A DNA stretch of 64,000 nt from Amycolatopsis sp. AA4 (GTDB lineage Bacteria > Actinomycetota > Actinomycetes > Mycobacteriales > Pseudonocardiaceae): contig NZ_CP024895.1 of NCBI RefSeq assembly GCF_002796545.1, positions 1 to 64,000 of the forward strand, read 5' to 3'. Each line of letters starts with the position of its first letter. The first letter of the stretch is position 1. The position numbers were made by a program, and so were the translations under genes. The notes under the pieces were generated by a model. It had not been told where the DNA came from. It saw only the letters and a program-made list of their open reading frames with translations, and made no database searches. Below, piece after piece: positions 33,686 through 43,064 of the stretch.

Positions 33686-34147
33686 TCACCGCTGCTGCAG
33701 CCAGAACTGCAGCACCCAGTGCTCGACCACCTCGCCGGTGTAGGGCAGGTCGCCTGTTCGCCGGGCGTCCTGCCGGCCCCGGCACAGCACCCGGATCCCG
33801 TACACCCCGGGACCGTCCAGAGGGAATGTCCGCTCCGAGACCCCGGACGCCACGAAAGCCAGTCGGACCACCCCCGAGGTCAACGGGATCCGGTTCTCCC
33901 ATGCGGTGTCCCAGCTGTCGGCGGCCGCCGGCGGGACACTGTCCCAGAACTCCAGCCGCACGCCCGCGCGATGGGCGGTGCCGCCGCTGCGGAAGACGGC
34001 ACCGTTCTTGCCCGTGAGGAAGGTGTCCGGCGACCCGAGCGCCAACCAGCCTCGTTCGCCCGGTTGCACCCGTTCGTCGTCGATGAGGCCGAACTTGCCC
34101 CACTCCACGTCCGCAAGGTCGTCCAACGACGACACCAGGCTGGCCAC
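33686..34147 (-). CDS. Hypothetical protein, 153 aa
   Basis: Starts MASLVSSLDDLADVEWGKFG; composed of beta-like segments (RAGVRLEFWDSVPPAAADSW, GVVRLAFVASGVSERTFPLD, YGIRVLCRG) ending in EVVEHWVLQFWLQQR. No signal or membrane segment. The family is unknown. It is convergent with the secreted nuclease; an immunity role could be imagined but nothing supports it. Confidence 0.6.
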   Translation of the reverse strand: MASLVSSLDDLADVEWGKFGLIDDERVQPGERGWLALGSPDTFLTGKNGAVFRSGGTAHRAGVRLEFWDSVPPAAADSWDTAWENRIPLTSGVVRLAFVASGVSERTFPLDGPGVYGIRVLCRGRQDARRTGDLPYTGEVVEHWVLQFWLQQR

Positions 34148-34912
34148 AGCACCCTTCCGGGACTCTCGAGGATTGTCAGGCCCTGCTCGTCACGACACGA
34201 TACCGGGTGCACTGCGGACATGGTCCCGGCGGAACGGGGCCTTCCCCGGCGCCCGGCCGGGTTCGCTTCGGCCTCGGCAGCACTCCCCTGCGCGGCGCGG
34301 ACCCGAGTCCGGACGGTCCGCGGTCGACGGACCGCCGCAGCACGCTGCGTCCGCGGCCGTCGTTTCTGTTCTCCTGGCGGCTGAACAGTCCCGGCGGCGC
34401 CGGCCCTGTAGATGAGTCCGGCCGTGGCCGGTCCTTTGTGCTCGCTCGGGTCTGGCGACGACGCGACGATGACGCAACTTCGCGCGGACGTATAGGTCGT
34501 TATACACCGTGAGGGCGGTCTCGACACCGGTCGCTCGGCACGGCGGAGCGGGGTCCAGGCTTCGCGATCGTCGCCGACGCCGCGCGGATGGCAGCCCGGA
34601 CTGGCCGTCCGGCTGGCCCGACGGGTGGCCAGCGAGCATGCCCGCGGGACTGCCGATCAGGTTGTGCCACAACAGGAAGCTGCCGGAGAGTCGGGCGCGG
34701 CGACGCTGCCCGCTCTCCGCAGCGCGGGCCGGGCGGCGCCCGGAACCGCTGTGCGACACCGGGGCTGCGCTCCGTTGCTCGGTCCCGGGTGCGCGCGGGC
34801 ACCGCGGATCGGGCATGATCGCCACGCCTGGACAGCCCAGGCTGGGTGGGTCCCGGCGAGCCCGTCCGGGACAACGTGGGCCAGGAAACCCAACTGCCTG
34901 GCCCACGCCCGG
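34148..34912. other. Long stretch without recognised gene
   Basis: About 765 bases. All frames look like shadows (Arg/Pro rich). One small palindrome occurs: GTATA-GGTCGT-TATAC at 34490-34505, possibly an operator or promoter element. A minus-strand trace (GSFLLWHNLIGSPAGMLAGH, near 34600-34680) is not convincing. Confidence 0.3.
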
Positions 34913-35191
34913 TCACAGAACCGCGCGCACGTCCGCGAGCCGCTGTTCGACGTTCGTCCCCGCGAGATCGCCGACGAGTCGTTGCCTGCCTTGGTCGGCC
35001 GTCGAGCCGACGCTGTCGAGCGCCTCCTGGTCGTCCGGGACCAGCGCGACGATCTGCCACTCGCCGCGCGACCAGACATTCCGCAGCCAGCCGCTGTTGG
35101 TCTCCCGCGCGATCCGCGCCAGCGCGGTCGTCCGCCGGGTGCAGTCTTCGCGGGCGGCGGCGCCGACAACGGGGGAGAGGTCGTCGGTCAT
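34913..35191 (-). CDS. Hypothetical protein, 92 aa
   Basis: Short helical soluble protein (TTALARIARETNSGWLRNVW, WQIVALVPDDQEALDSVG). ATG at 35191; no good Shine-Dalgarno sequence, but it follows the next upstream gene by 22 bases and is probably co-transcribed with it. The function is unknown. Confidence 0.6.
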   Translation of the reverse strand: MTDDLSPVVGAAAREDCTRRTTALARIARETNSGWLRNVWSRGEWQIVALVPDDQEALDSVGSTADQGRQRLVGDLAGTNVEQRLADVRAVL

Positions 35192-35213
35192 CGCGAGAGT
35201 GTCAGGTCTTCTG

Positions 35214-35525
35214 TCACGCGTCGGCCCCGGACGGCGGTCGCGGCGACAGGCCGGCATCGTCGAGGACGTAGCGCACCAGCGTGCGCGCCGCTTCGCGGCC
35301 GTTGCTCTCCAACAGCTTCTTCACCAGGTCGCGGGCGCGTTCCCCGGCCCGGCCTCCCTGGTCCTCCTCGACCAGAAGGGACACGAGCGCCCGGCTGGCG
35401 AGGATGTAGCTCTTCTCCCGTTCGGGCAGCTGGTCGTAGGGTTCGACCGGTTCGTCGGGCCCCTCGGACAGCCAGTTCGTCAGCACCGCTCGGACCTCGT
35501 CCGGCAACGGCTCGATCGGCCTCAT
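35214..35525 (-). CDS. Hypothetical protein, 103 aa
   Basis: A small, helical, acidic protein starting MRPIEPLPDEVRAVLTNWLS with SYILASRALVSLLVEEDQGG and ARDLVKKLLESNGREAART. No known domain. First of two small genes in an operon with the 92-aa gene. Confidence 0.6.
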   Translation of the reverse strand: MRPIEPLPDEVRAVLTNWLSEGPDEPVEPYDQLPEREKSYILASRALVSLLVEEDQGGRAGERARDLVKKLLESNGREAARTLVRYVLDDAGLSPRPPSGADA

Positions 35526-35598
35526 GCGCCCGCAGCCTAGCCCCGGCGCCCGGTCCGTGCCCCTCCGACGCTCCGCTCCGCCGGGCGGAGCAGGAGCG

Positions 35599-36348
35599 CT
35601 ACGCGCGCCGCCATGTCGGACCGTGTCCGCCGGCGGGCGGCCCGGCCTCCAGGACCCCGAGCTCCACGAGCATGTTCAGGCAGTGCATCAACGCGAACGC
35701 GTCCTCCGGCCCGATGCCGGTCGCGGCCCCGATCTCCTGCATCGCGTAGGTGCGGCCGGGCTCGGCGTGCTCGCGGAAGAACTGCAGCACCGGGCCGGTC
35801 AGCTGCGACTTCCGGGCCATGTCCTCCTCGGTGACCGGCAGCATCGCGGCCAGCTCCGCGATCCCGCCCTCGACGACTTCCACCGTGTTCGCCTTCGGTT
35901 CGGCGCAGGCGTCGTCGGCACGCTCGCCGAGCAGGACCTTGCCGAAGTACAGCCGGTCCGGGCGGGCGAACAGACTGTCGACGAACTGCTCGAGGCCGCC
36001 GCTGACCGGCTCGCGCGCGCAGACGACGAGGGCGAAGCCGTGATGTTCGGCGGCGCGCACCCACTCGCCGGACCCAGGATGGGACAGGACCCCGTCCCGG
36101 CCGTAGAGCAGCCGCGCGCCGGTGCCCTCGAGCAGGATCCGCGCCCTGCCGCGGGCCACTACCGGCGGAGGGGCGCTCTTCACCGGTATGAGCCCGAGCG
36201 CGGCCGCGACGACCGGCATCCCCTTGGCGTCGGACGCCAGCCGAGGGCAGACGATCAGCTCGGCAAGATCGCTGCCGTCGTCGGGGTGGGCGCCGATCCA
36301 AGCGATCACGTCGAGGTCGGCCACGGCGTCGGGCGAGGACGGGCACAT
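35599..36348 (-). CDS. Hypothetical protein, 249 aa, with C-terminal winged-helix-like region
   Basis: ATG at 36348 with GGAG about eight bases upstream is preferred over an in-frame start at 36450. The N-terminal two thirds are unassigned (DVIAWIGAHPDDGSDLAELI, LLEGTGARLLYGRDGVLSHP). The end (VLQFFREHAEPGRTYAMQEI, GAATGIGPEDAFALMHCLNM, LVELGVLEAG) resembles a winged helix. No signal peptide. The function is unknown. Confidence 0.65.
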   Translation of the reverse strand: MCPSSPDAVADLDVIAWIGAHPDDGSDLAELIVCPRLASDAKGMPVVAAALGLIPVKSAPPPVVARGRARILLEGTGARLLYGRDGVLSHPGSGEWVRAAEHHGFALVVCAREPVSGGLEQFVDSLFARPDRLYFGKVLLGERADDACAEPKANTVEVVEGGIAELAAMLPVTEEDMARKSQLTGPVLQFFREHAEPGRTYAMQEIGAATGIGPEDAFALMHCLNMLVELGVLEAGPPAGGHGPTWRRA

Positions 36349-36753
36349 CAGGTCTCCAAGGGTGCGGGCGCGGAAACTCGCCGTCGCAGACGGGCACCGA
36401 TCGAGGCCCGCGACGACGGTCGAACACCCCCGCGCCCGGCAGGGAAACACTGATCGACGGACGAGTCTAGCGGACGAGCCCGGGAGCCCCCTTTTGTCGT
36501 CCTGCCCGGCCCTGGCGAACCCTGCTGCGCGGGATCACCGCCGGGTTCGCCCGGCGGCTGTGCCGCTAGACTCGGTGCCGGGCATGCGCGGGCCTTTCTC
36601 CGAGCCGACTGATCCCCACGTGGTCGCGGCGCCGAGGACGAGCTGGCTTCCCTTCCCCGGGGAGGACTCACAGCGCCAGAGGAAACCCGCGAACTGCCGT
36701 GCCGTCTGGCGAACTCAGCGGGGTGACGTGGGCTCCCGCACGAGGAGGACCGG

Positions 36754-37776
36754 ATGGGCAAGCGCAGCGCGCGCCGCCGCAAGGCGCGGATCGAGGCATA
36801 CAAGGCCGAGCACGGAATCAGCAAACATACGGAGGCGGCCCGGGCCGTCGACCGGGAACGCGAGCGGGCCGCTGACCTGGACCGCGTTCTCGGCGGCATA
36901 CGGCGCGGCGGCGAAGGGAAAACCTCCGCCCAGGCATCGATCCCGCTGCCGCACAAGGCCGAGCTCACCACCGCCATGCTGTGGAGTTCACGGAACGGCG
37001 GCAGCCGGGACAAGACCGACCCGGCGATGAATCTTGCGATCGCCCGCTGGTTCGCGAGCCAGGCCGAGTTCAAGCCCGTCGTCGTCGACGCCGACACCAC
37101 CGGTTCGACGACCGCGTCCCTGGTGCTCGCCTGGCTGGTGCGCAAGGCGGGCAGCGACGATCCCTCCCGCATCGCCGAGTGGCTCGCCCGGCACGGCCGC
37201 GTGCTGACCGCCCCCCAGCGCGCGGTGCTGGACGGGCTTCTGGGCGAGCCCGGCCTGCGTGGCGATCTGAACCGGCCCGGCCGAGAGCTCGACGACGACC
37301 ACGCCCTGAACCTCGGGCTGCTGGACCACGTGCTCGCAGGGCCGGGACGGACAACCCTGGCAGTGTGGCCGGGCGCCGACGGCGCGACCAGCCACCTCGC
37401 GGTCATGTTGCTGCAACAGTGGGAAGGCGAGCACGGACCGCTCACTGTGGACAGCGCGGACGCGGGAACATCGTTGCGGCAGCGGGGAAACGCCACGTAT
37501 CGCAGGACGGCGGCGATCCTGGTCAGCTGGGTGGTCGAGGTCGCGGGCAGCGAGGACCCGCAGCGGATCGCCGCGCGCCTGGCGGAGTTCGGCCTCGTGC
37601 TCACCGCCGCACAGCAGGCGACCCTCGCGGACCTGGTCGCCGATCCCTGCTTGCGGGTGCCTCGCGACGCGCGACGGACGGTGCTCGGCCCGGAGACGTA
37701 CTTGCGGCTCCTCGGGGCTGTGCTGGCCGCACCACCGCAGGAACACGAGACGGTAGTCAACCGCGACCGCCCGTGA
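36754..37776 (+). CDS. Hypothetical protein with internal duplication, 340 aa
   Basis: The N-terminus is lysine/arginine rich (MGKRSARRRKARIEAYKAEH). Two similar regions occur: about 117-175 (SLVLAWLVRKAGSDDPSRIA, LARHGRVLTAPQRAVLDGLL) and about 250-310 (AILVSWVVEVAGSEDPQRIA, LAEFGLVLTAAQQATLADLV). This shows a domain duplication of an unknown helical unit. The Shine-Dalgarno sequence GAGGAGGACC precedes the ATG. It is an isolated gene; no function can be given. Confidence 0.7.
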   Translation: MGKRSARRRKARIEAYKAEHGISKHTEAARAVDRERERAADLDRVLGGIRRGGEGKTSAQASIPLPHKAELTTAMLWSSRNGGSRDKTDPAMNLAIARWFASQAEFKPVVVDADTTGSTTASLVLAWLVRKAGSDDPSRIAEWLARHGRVLTAPQRAVLDGLLGEPGLRGDLNRPGRELDDDHALNLGLLDHVLAGPGRTTLAVWPGADGATSHLAVMLLQQWEGEHGPLTVDSADAGTSLRQRGNATYRRTAAILVSWVVEVAGSEDPQRIAARLAEFGLVLTAAQQATLADLVADPCLRVPRDARRTVLGPETYLRLLGAVLAAPPQEHETVVNRDRP

Positions 37777-38497
37777 CCCTCCAGGGGAGTTGGCCTGCGA
37801 CGTCCCGGCTCGTTCGCTGACCGCGACTGCCCGGCCCGCACAAAAACCGCACGGTGGAATGGCACGGATTCACGGCATCGGACCTCGGCATGCTGGTCGC
37901 CGGGCAGGGCCTCGTCTTCTAGTTCGAGGCGCGCCAGGCTGCCGCGACGGCCTGCGGGGACGCGCGGCCAGGGAGGCAAGGGGAGCACCGGGCAGCGCGG
38001 ACGGGGCGAGGCCCGGAGCCGGGGCGGCTGCGGGCTCGTCCGGTCGGTGCCAGCCGGTGCAGGCAGTGGGACCGCCATTCACCCAGTTGCCGCAGGCTCG
38101 TTCCAGCACGCCGCTGTCGTCCCGCATCGAGGAGTAGTTCGACGGCGCAGGGGCGGGCCTGGGTCAGTCCCGGCCACGTTCTCCGCACCGCCGACGTGGT
38201 ACGCGGTCACCAGTGCGAAGCCGCCGGCAAGCGCTCGTCGCCCGGCGCACCAGGTGCCCGGGTCAGTGCACGATCGGCCAGTGGTTCCGCAGCTCCCGAT
38301 CGGCGGCGACGGCAGTGACATGCGGGATGTCACCCCCATGTCCGCGGTGTCACTATCGCGCTCGGCCTGCAGCTCGTAGATTTATGCGTACAGCGAGCCA
38401 CCGCACACCGCATCGGCGGTTGCGTTTCACTCACGATTCTGTCCGTCGGCTCGCCGCGTGCGCAATTGCCGGAGCATTTCGAGGAAAAGGAGTTCCT
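37777..38497. other. 720-bp stretch without recognised gene
   Basis: Frames here are weak. A short plus-strand trace (EWHGFTASDLGMLVAGQGLV, near 37860-37915) stops quickly. A minus-strand frame at 37870-38127 is also doubtful. No hairpin of note. Confidence 0.3.
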
Positions 38498-38638
38498 GTG
38501 GGCCAAACCCAGAATTGCTGGTGCAGCGTGTGGCGTCGCCGGGCCCGCGGGGCGGCGGCGAAAGCAACGGCGCGCATCGTCGCGTTGGCCGTGCTGGTGC
38601 ACGAAATCGCAGGACTTGTCCATCAATTCGTTCTCTGA
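38498..38638 (+). CDS. Small protein, 46 aa
   Basis: A GTG start has a strong AAAAGGAG six bases upstream. The peptide begins MGQTQNCWCSVWRRRARGAA and ends with a hydrophobic helix (ARIVALAVLVHEIAGLVHQF, VL). It contains two cysteines and a Trp near the N-terminus. It could be a membrane-associated peptide. It lies about 320 bases upstream of the SARP regulator on the same strand. The function is unknown. Confidence 0.45.
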   Translation: MGQTQNCWCSVWRRRARGAAAKATARIVALAVLVHEIAGLVHQFVL

Positions 38639-38958
38639 CGTCGCGTCAGGCAACATTCGCCCGGGTTCGATCTGCGTTTGCCGAATCCGCAGCCGGTGAT
38701 TGGAGATTTGACGCATCAGCCCGGCGATCGCGCCGCCCCGGGGGCATGGCCGGATCCGGCCCGTTTCGGCGTCGTTGCCGGACGCAGAGGAAGAAGCAGG
38801 TGCGTGTGCCGTCGACCGTTGGTCATTGCTCATGCGTCGCAGGATTCGCCCGGACGGACTCGTATCTGGCCTCCGGCTGGCTGCTCCTGCTGGTTGCCGG
38901 TTCCGGTGCAGAGTAGAGGGAGCCCGTCCGGTTCGCCGGCGCGGGCGCGGGGACCGGG
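38639..38958. other. Intergenic stretch upstream of the SARP regulator
   Basis: Nothing recognisable; it should contain the promoter of the large regulator gene. No clear tandem heptamer repeats of SARP-box type were found by eye. Confidence 0.3.
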
Positions 38959-41784
38959 GTGCGACGAGGGGGACCGTTGGGCGTGGCCGATCGTTTGGAG
39001 TTTCGGCTGCTGGGGCCGGTGGAGGTGTGGCGCGGGCCTGAGCAGCTGGCGATTTCCAGTCGGCATCAGCTGTCGGTGCTGGCTGCGCTGGCGCTGAGTC
39101 CGGGGCGTGCGGTGTCGGTCAGCGCTCTCGTCGACCTGGTCTGGGACGAGGAGCCGCCTCCCACGGCGCGCCGCCAGGTGATCAAGCTGGTGTCCCGGCT
39201 GCGTGGCGCGCTCGGCGGGGCGATTGCCACGAAGTCGGGCGATTACCTTCTCGCCGTCGAGCCGGAGCAGGTCGACGTCGGCGTTTTCGACGTCTCGGTG
39301 GCTGGAGCCCGACAGTTGTCGGGCACCGATCCGGCGGGTGCGGCCAGAGAGGTGCGGGCGGCGCTCCGGTTGTGGCGAGGCCCGGCGCTGAGCGGAGTCA
39401 CTCCGTGCCTTGCGGCGCAGGCGAGGCGGCTGGAGGAAGGCCGCGTTGCCGCGCTCGAAGAGGCGGTCGGCTGGGAGCTGGCCGCCGGTGGGCACGCGGG
39501 TCTGGTGGCGGAGTTGACCGCATTGGTCGCCGAGCATCCGCTGCGGGAACGGATGGTGGGGCAGCTCATGTCGGCCCTGCACCGGTCGGGGCGCACCGCC
39601 GAAGCGCTGGAGGTCTACCGGCGCACCCGCGACCGGCTGGCCGATGATCTCGCGCTGTCACCCGGGCCGGAACTGCAGCAACTGCACGTGGCGATCCTGC
39701 GCAACGACGCCGCCCGCGCCGCACCGATCTCGCCTCCGGCGTCAGCCCCGGCAGCCGCCCGCCCGGTCGCGGCCCCGGTGCCGCGGCAGCTGCCGGGCGC
39801 AGTGCCGGGTTTCACCGGCCGGACGGCCCAGCTCAAGGAACTCACCGGGTTGCTGGACAGGCAGGAAAGTCTCGCAGTCGCGGTGATCAGCGGCACTGCG
39901 GGCGTGGGGAAGACGGCGCTTGCCGTGCACTGGTCGCACCAGATCGCGGACCGGTTTCCCGACGGTCAGCTCTACATCAACCTGCGAGGCTTCGATCCCA
40001 GCGGCGAGCCGGTCGCGCCCGCCGACGCGATCGGAAGTTTCCTCGGCGCGCTCGGGGTGCCCGCCGAGCGGATCCCTGCCGGTCTCGCCGACCGGTCGGC
40101 GCTCTACCGGTCCCAGCTGGCCGGTCGCCGGATGCTCGTGGTGCTGGACAATGCCCGCGACGCCGGTCAGGTCCGGCCGCTGCTTCCGGGCTCGGCCCGG
40201 TGCCTGACCGTCGTCACCAGTCGTGACCGGCTCGGCGGCCTGATCGTCAGCGAGCGTGCGTGTGCCGTGTCCGTGGATTTGATGACCGCTGCCGAAGCCC
40301 GCGGCCTGCTGGCCGGCAGGCTGGGCCCGGAGTGCCTGGCCGCCGAACCGCGAGCGGTCGGCGAGCTGATCGAGTTGTCCGCGCGTCTCCCGCTGGCTTT
40401 GAGCATCGTCGCGGCACGGGCGGTCCTCGCCGCGACCTTGTCGCTGACCGAACTGGTCGCCCAGTTGCGCGAGTCCCGCGATCGCTTGCGGAGCATGGAC
40501 GTCGGCGATGCCTGCGTCGACCTGAGCGCCGTGTTCTCCTGGTCGTACCGGACGCTGAGCGCCGCTGCGGCACGGATGTTCCGGCTGCTGAGCCTGCATC
40601 CCGGCCCGGAGGTCTCGGTACCGGCGGCCGCCAGCCTCGCCGGAAACGGACTCGATCAGGCTCGGTCGGCCTTGTCCGAGTTGGGCAGAGCACAGCTGCT
40701 CGCAGAAACCGGCACCGGCCGGTTCGCCTGCCACGACCTGCTGCGCGCGTACTCGGCGCAAACGGCGCGCGAAGACGAGACCGAGCAGGCGCGCCACGCT
40801 GCTCTGCACCGGATGTTCGATCACTACCTCCACACCGCGCACACCGCCGCGCTGCTGCTCAACCCGTTCGCCGACCGGCTGTCCCCGGCCGCGCCCCGAC
40901 ACGGCGCCGAGGTCGCCGAACTCGCGAACGACGCGCGGGCATGGCAGTGGTTCGCCGCTGAACGACCGGTGTTTCCCGGCGTCGTCGACTGCGCCGTCGA
41001 CGCCGGTTTCGACGCGCACGCCTGGCAGTTCGCCTGCAGCGTGGCCGATTTCTGCATCCGCGCCGGACATTGGACCCAGACGGTCGCCGTCCAGCTCGTC
41101 GCGATCGCCGCAGCCGAACGCGCGGGCGACCCGGAAGGGCAGGCCCGGTCTCTGCGCGAACTCGGCCGGGCCTACGTCCGACTCGCCCGCTATCGGGACG
41201 CGAAGGCCGCCGCGGTCCGCGCGCTCGCCCTGGACGAGTCGCTCGGCGACCCCCTCGGCCAGGCACGCAGCCACACCACCCTCGGCATCGTGGCGTACTT
41301 GCAGGGCGACTACCAGGAGGCGATCGAGCGCGACAGGGTCGCCTACGAGCTGTTCGGAGCGGCCGGACACCGGGCAGGCCAGGCCGACGCGCTGAACGGG
41401 ATCGGCTGGATGCTGGCCAAGCTCGGTCGCCACGCCGAAGCGCTGCGCTACTGCACCAGATCGCTCGAACTCCAGCAGACAGCCGGAAACACGCACGGCG
41501 AGGCGGACACCTGGGACAGCCTCGGCTGCATCCATCACCGCCTCGGCGAGCACCAGATAGCCGTCGCCTGCTACCGCTCCGCACTGGACCTGTATCAGAA
41601 AGCGGGCGCTCGTCATCCGCAGGCCAACACCCTCATCCGCCTCGGCGACACCCGCCAGGCCGCGGGCGACACCCAGGCCGCGCGCCGTTCCTGGCGGCGA
41701 GCACTGCTGATCCTCGACGATCTGCACCACCCCGACGCCGACGACCTCCGCGCGCGGCTGGACGAGCATCTGCCCGCCTCCTGA
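38959..41784 (+). CDS. SARP/AfsR-family transcriptional regulator, 941 aa
   Basis: Domains in order: an OmpR-like DNA-binding domain (about 12-105; RLEFRLLGPVEVWRGPEQLA; HQLSVLAALALSPGRAVSVS), a bacterial transcriptional activator domain (about 112-255; DEVYRRTR-like ALEVYRRTRDRLADDLALSP), an NB-ARC ATPase with Walker A VISGTAGVGKTALAVHW near residue 316 and Walker B MLVVLDNARDAGQ near 395, and C-terminal TPRs (about 700-930; LGIVAYLQGDYQEAIERDRV). Such proteins activate secondary-metabolite clusters. Starts GTG 38959 or GTG 38983. No obvious biosynthetic operon lies immediately next to it, so its target may be elsewhere in the genome. Confidence 0.9.
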   Translation: MRRGGPLGVADRLEFRLLGPVEVWRGPEQLAISSRHQLSVLAALALSPGRAVSVSALVDLVWDEEPPPTARRQVIKLVSRLRGALGGAIATKSGDYLLAVEPEQVDVGVFDVSVAGARQLSGTDPAGAAREVRAALRLWRGPALSGVTPCLAAQARRLEEGRVAALEEAVGWELAAGGHAGLVAELTALVAEHPLRERMVGQLMSALHRSGRTAEALEVYRRTRDRLADDLALSPGPELQQLHVAILRNDAARAAPISPPASAPAAARPVAAPVPRQLPGAVPGFTGRTAQLKELTGLLDRQESLAVAVISGTAGVGKTALAVHWSHQIADRFPDGQLYINLRGFDPSGEPVAPADAIGSFLGALGVPAERIPAGLADRSALYRSQLAGRRMLVVLDNARDAGQVRPLLPGSARCLTVVTSRDRLGGLIVSERACAVSVDLMTAAEARGLLAGRLGPECLAAEPRAVGELIELSARLPLALSIVAARAVLAATLSLTELVAQLRESRDRLRSMDVGDACVDLSAVFSWSYRTLSAAAARMFRLLSLHPGPEVSVPAAASLAGNGLDQARSALSELGRAQLLAETGTGRFACHDLLRAYSAQTAREDETEQARHAALHRMFDHYLHTAHTAALLLNPFADRLSPAAPRHGAEVAELANDARAWQWFAAERPVFPGVVDCAVDAGFDAHAWQFACSVADFCIRAGHWTQTVAVQLVAIAAAERAGDPEGQARSLRELGRAYVRLARYRDAKAAAVRALALDESLGDPLGQARSHTTLGIVAYLQGDYQEAIERDRVAYELFGAAGHRAGQADALNGIGWMLAKLGRHAEALRYCTRSLELQQTAGNTHGEADTWDSLGCIHHRLGEHQIAVACYRSALDLYQKAGARHPQANTLIRLGDTRQAAGDTQAARRSWRRALLILDDLHHPDADDLRARLDEHLPAS

Positions 41785-42174
41785 GCCCCAGCAGCCCGCC
41801 GGGAACGGTCGGGTACCGGTGTGCCGAAGGACGACCAGAACCACATGCCGCGAAGGACACGACGGCATGCTGACCGCGTTTCTTTGCGGCCGGCCGGGCT
41901 TGGTCGAGGGGCTCGTGCCGCGCGGCGGCGGGCGAGCATCACCGCGAGCTTGCTCGATGTCGCCGTATCCCTGTCGCGTGTCTGCGGGTGCAGACAATCA
42001 ATTGCACCATGGCAGTTCCCGGTTCAGGTGCCAGCCGCACGGTCCCCGCGCATCACGGCGACAATCGCGTGTCGCCGGTCGCGCGGCATTTGGTCGAGGT
42101 CGACCGGCGGACCCGGTTCTCCGAACGCTCACACATGCCGACGGGAAGACCGGCCGCGATAGCACCCTGCTGAC
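41785..42174. other. Intergenic stretch after the SARP gene
   Basis: About 390 bases without a convincing gene. No strong hairpin was found right after the SARP stop. Confidence 0.3.
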
Positions 42175-42492
42175 TCAGCTGTACGCGGCCGTGCCGGCGC
42201 AGGCGTGCACCTTCGAGATCGCCGCGATGGCCGAGTCCACCGGCCTCACGACTGGGGGCGGAGCAGCCAGGCTGCTCCGCCCCCAGCGCCAGTCGTTCGG
42301 CGCCGCGCATGGGCACTGTCCGGTGTGCACGTCGGTTCCCGTGCCGGTGTACGGGCCGCCGTCGGCGTTGCTGAAACCGCACCGTCGTCCGCGGATGACG
42401 TACCTGTCCGCAGGGTATTGCACACTTTGCCAAACACCGTCAGACCATGAGCGACGATTCACGATGTTCCCGTTCGGGTCCTTGATCTGCAT
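42175..42492 (-). pseudogene. Possible 5'-truncated secreted-type protein, 105-codon frame
   Basis: The frame reads as natural protein from ATG 42492 (MQIKDPNGNIVNRRSWSDGV, YVIRGRRCGFSNADGGPY, TDVHTGQCPCA), and protein-like sequence continues upstream of that ATG (CRLTTPDLRSPASFG) without a start codon before a stop. There is no signal peptide. The 3' part runs through a perfect 16-bp hairpin at 42252-42286, which is unusual inside a gene and suggests the natural stop was lost. I think it is a decayed relative of the secreted-protein genes nearby. Function unknown. Confidence 0.4.
42252..42286. terminator. Perfect 16-bp hairpin
   Basis: CTGGGGGCGGAGCAGC at 42252-42267 pairs completely with 42271-42286 around a three-base loop (CAG). 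This is one of the strongest hairpins in the window and would terminate transcription from the minus-strand genes at 42615 and 42492. Confidence 0.75.
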
Positions 42493-42614
42493 GCCGAACG
42501 ACGCAGGCGAACGTAAATCAGGTGTCGTCAGTCTGCAATCGACCCTTCGAAGAAGCGATCAGCCACGCAATCTCACCGACGAACGCGACGTGCGCCTGCG
42601 CAGAGCGGGCATCG

Positions 42615-43064
42615 TCACGTATTGAGGTCGATCCGGTTAATCCAGCTGCCCTGGTTCCAAAAGGTCCCAGGCGGCATCCCCGGCTGGTAGGTGCCGCCAT
42701 TGTAGACCAGCGCCACCCACTGGTTGCCGGTTTCGACCCAGTCCACGCCCCGGTAATCGACGTTTACGCTGCCACGGCCGGACCAACATATGGCCGTGCC
42801 ATCGGTGAAATGCACCTCCATGCGGAGGCCGCAATCGCGGCTGGTGGCGTTGGGCCTAATGACGTGAGCAGTCTGGGTTGCGGAACTGGAGTCGGCGTGC
42901 GCCTCTGACGCGTTCACGGCGGTGACGACCCGATCCGGACGGGTCTGCACCGCGGTGGCGGCGTTCGCGGCACACGCGTCGCCGACCGCGGCAGTGGCCC
43001 CGGCGATCGCCACGACCCCCAGGGCGGTCATGGCCCGACGCGCAAGCACGGAAATATTCAGCAT
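42615..43064 (-). CDS. Small secreted protein, 149 aa
   Basis: The ATG at 43064 (GGGGA upstream) starts a signal peptide (MLNISVLARRAMTALGVVAI, AGATAAVGDACAANAATA). The mature domain has two cysteines (RDCGLRMEV; AICWSGRGS) and beta-like aromatic segments ending WVALVYNGGTYQPG and GSWINRIDLNT. It resembles other small actinomycete secreted proteins of unknown role. The 71 codons upstream in frame are not part of the gene. Confidence 0.7.
   Translation of the reverse strand: MLNISVLARRAMTALGVVAIAGATAAVGDACAANAATAVQTRPDRVVTAVNASEAHADSSSATQTAHVIRPNATSRDCGLRMEVHFTDGTAICWSGRGSVNVDYRGVDWVETGNQWVALVYNGGTYQPGMPPGTFWNQGSWINRIDLNT

Noticed and set aside
37870..38127. 85-aa minus-strand frame with CGNW and CTGW motifs
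   Set aside because: No ribosome-binding site, Pro/Arg-rich second half, and no signal peptide; not enough to call a gene.
39742..41997. 751-aa minus-strand open frame
   Set aside because: Antisense to the SARP regulator, whose domains are clearly recognised; no independent start or motif.
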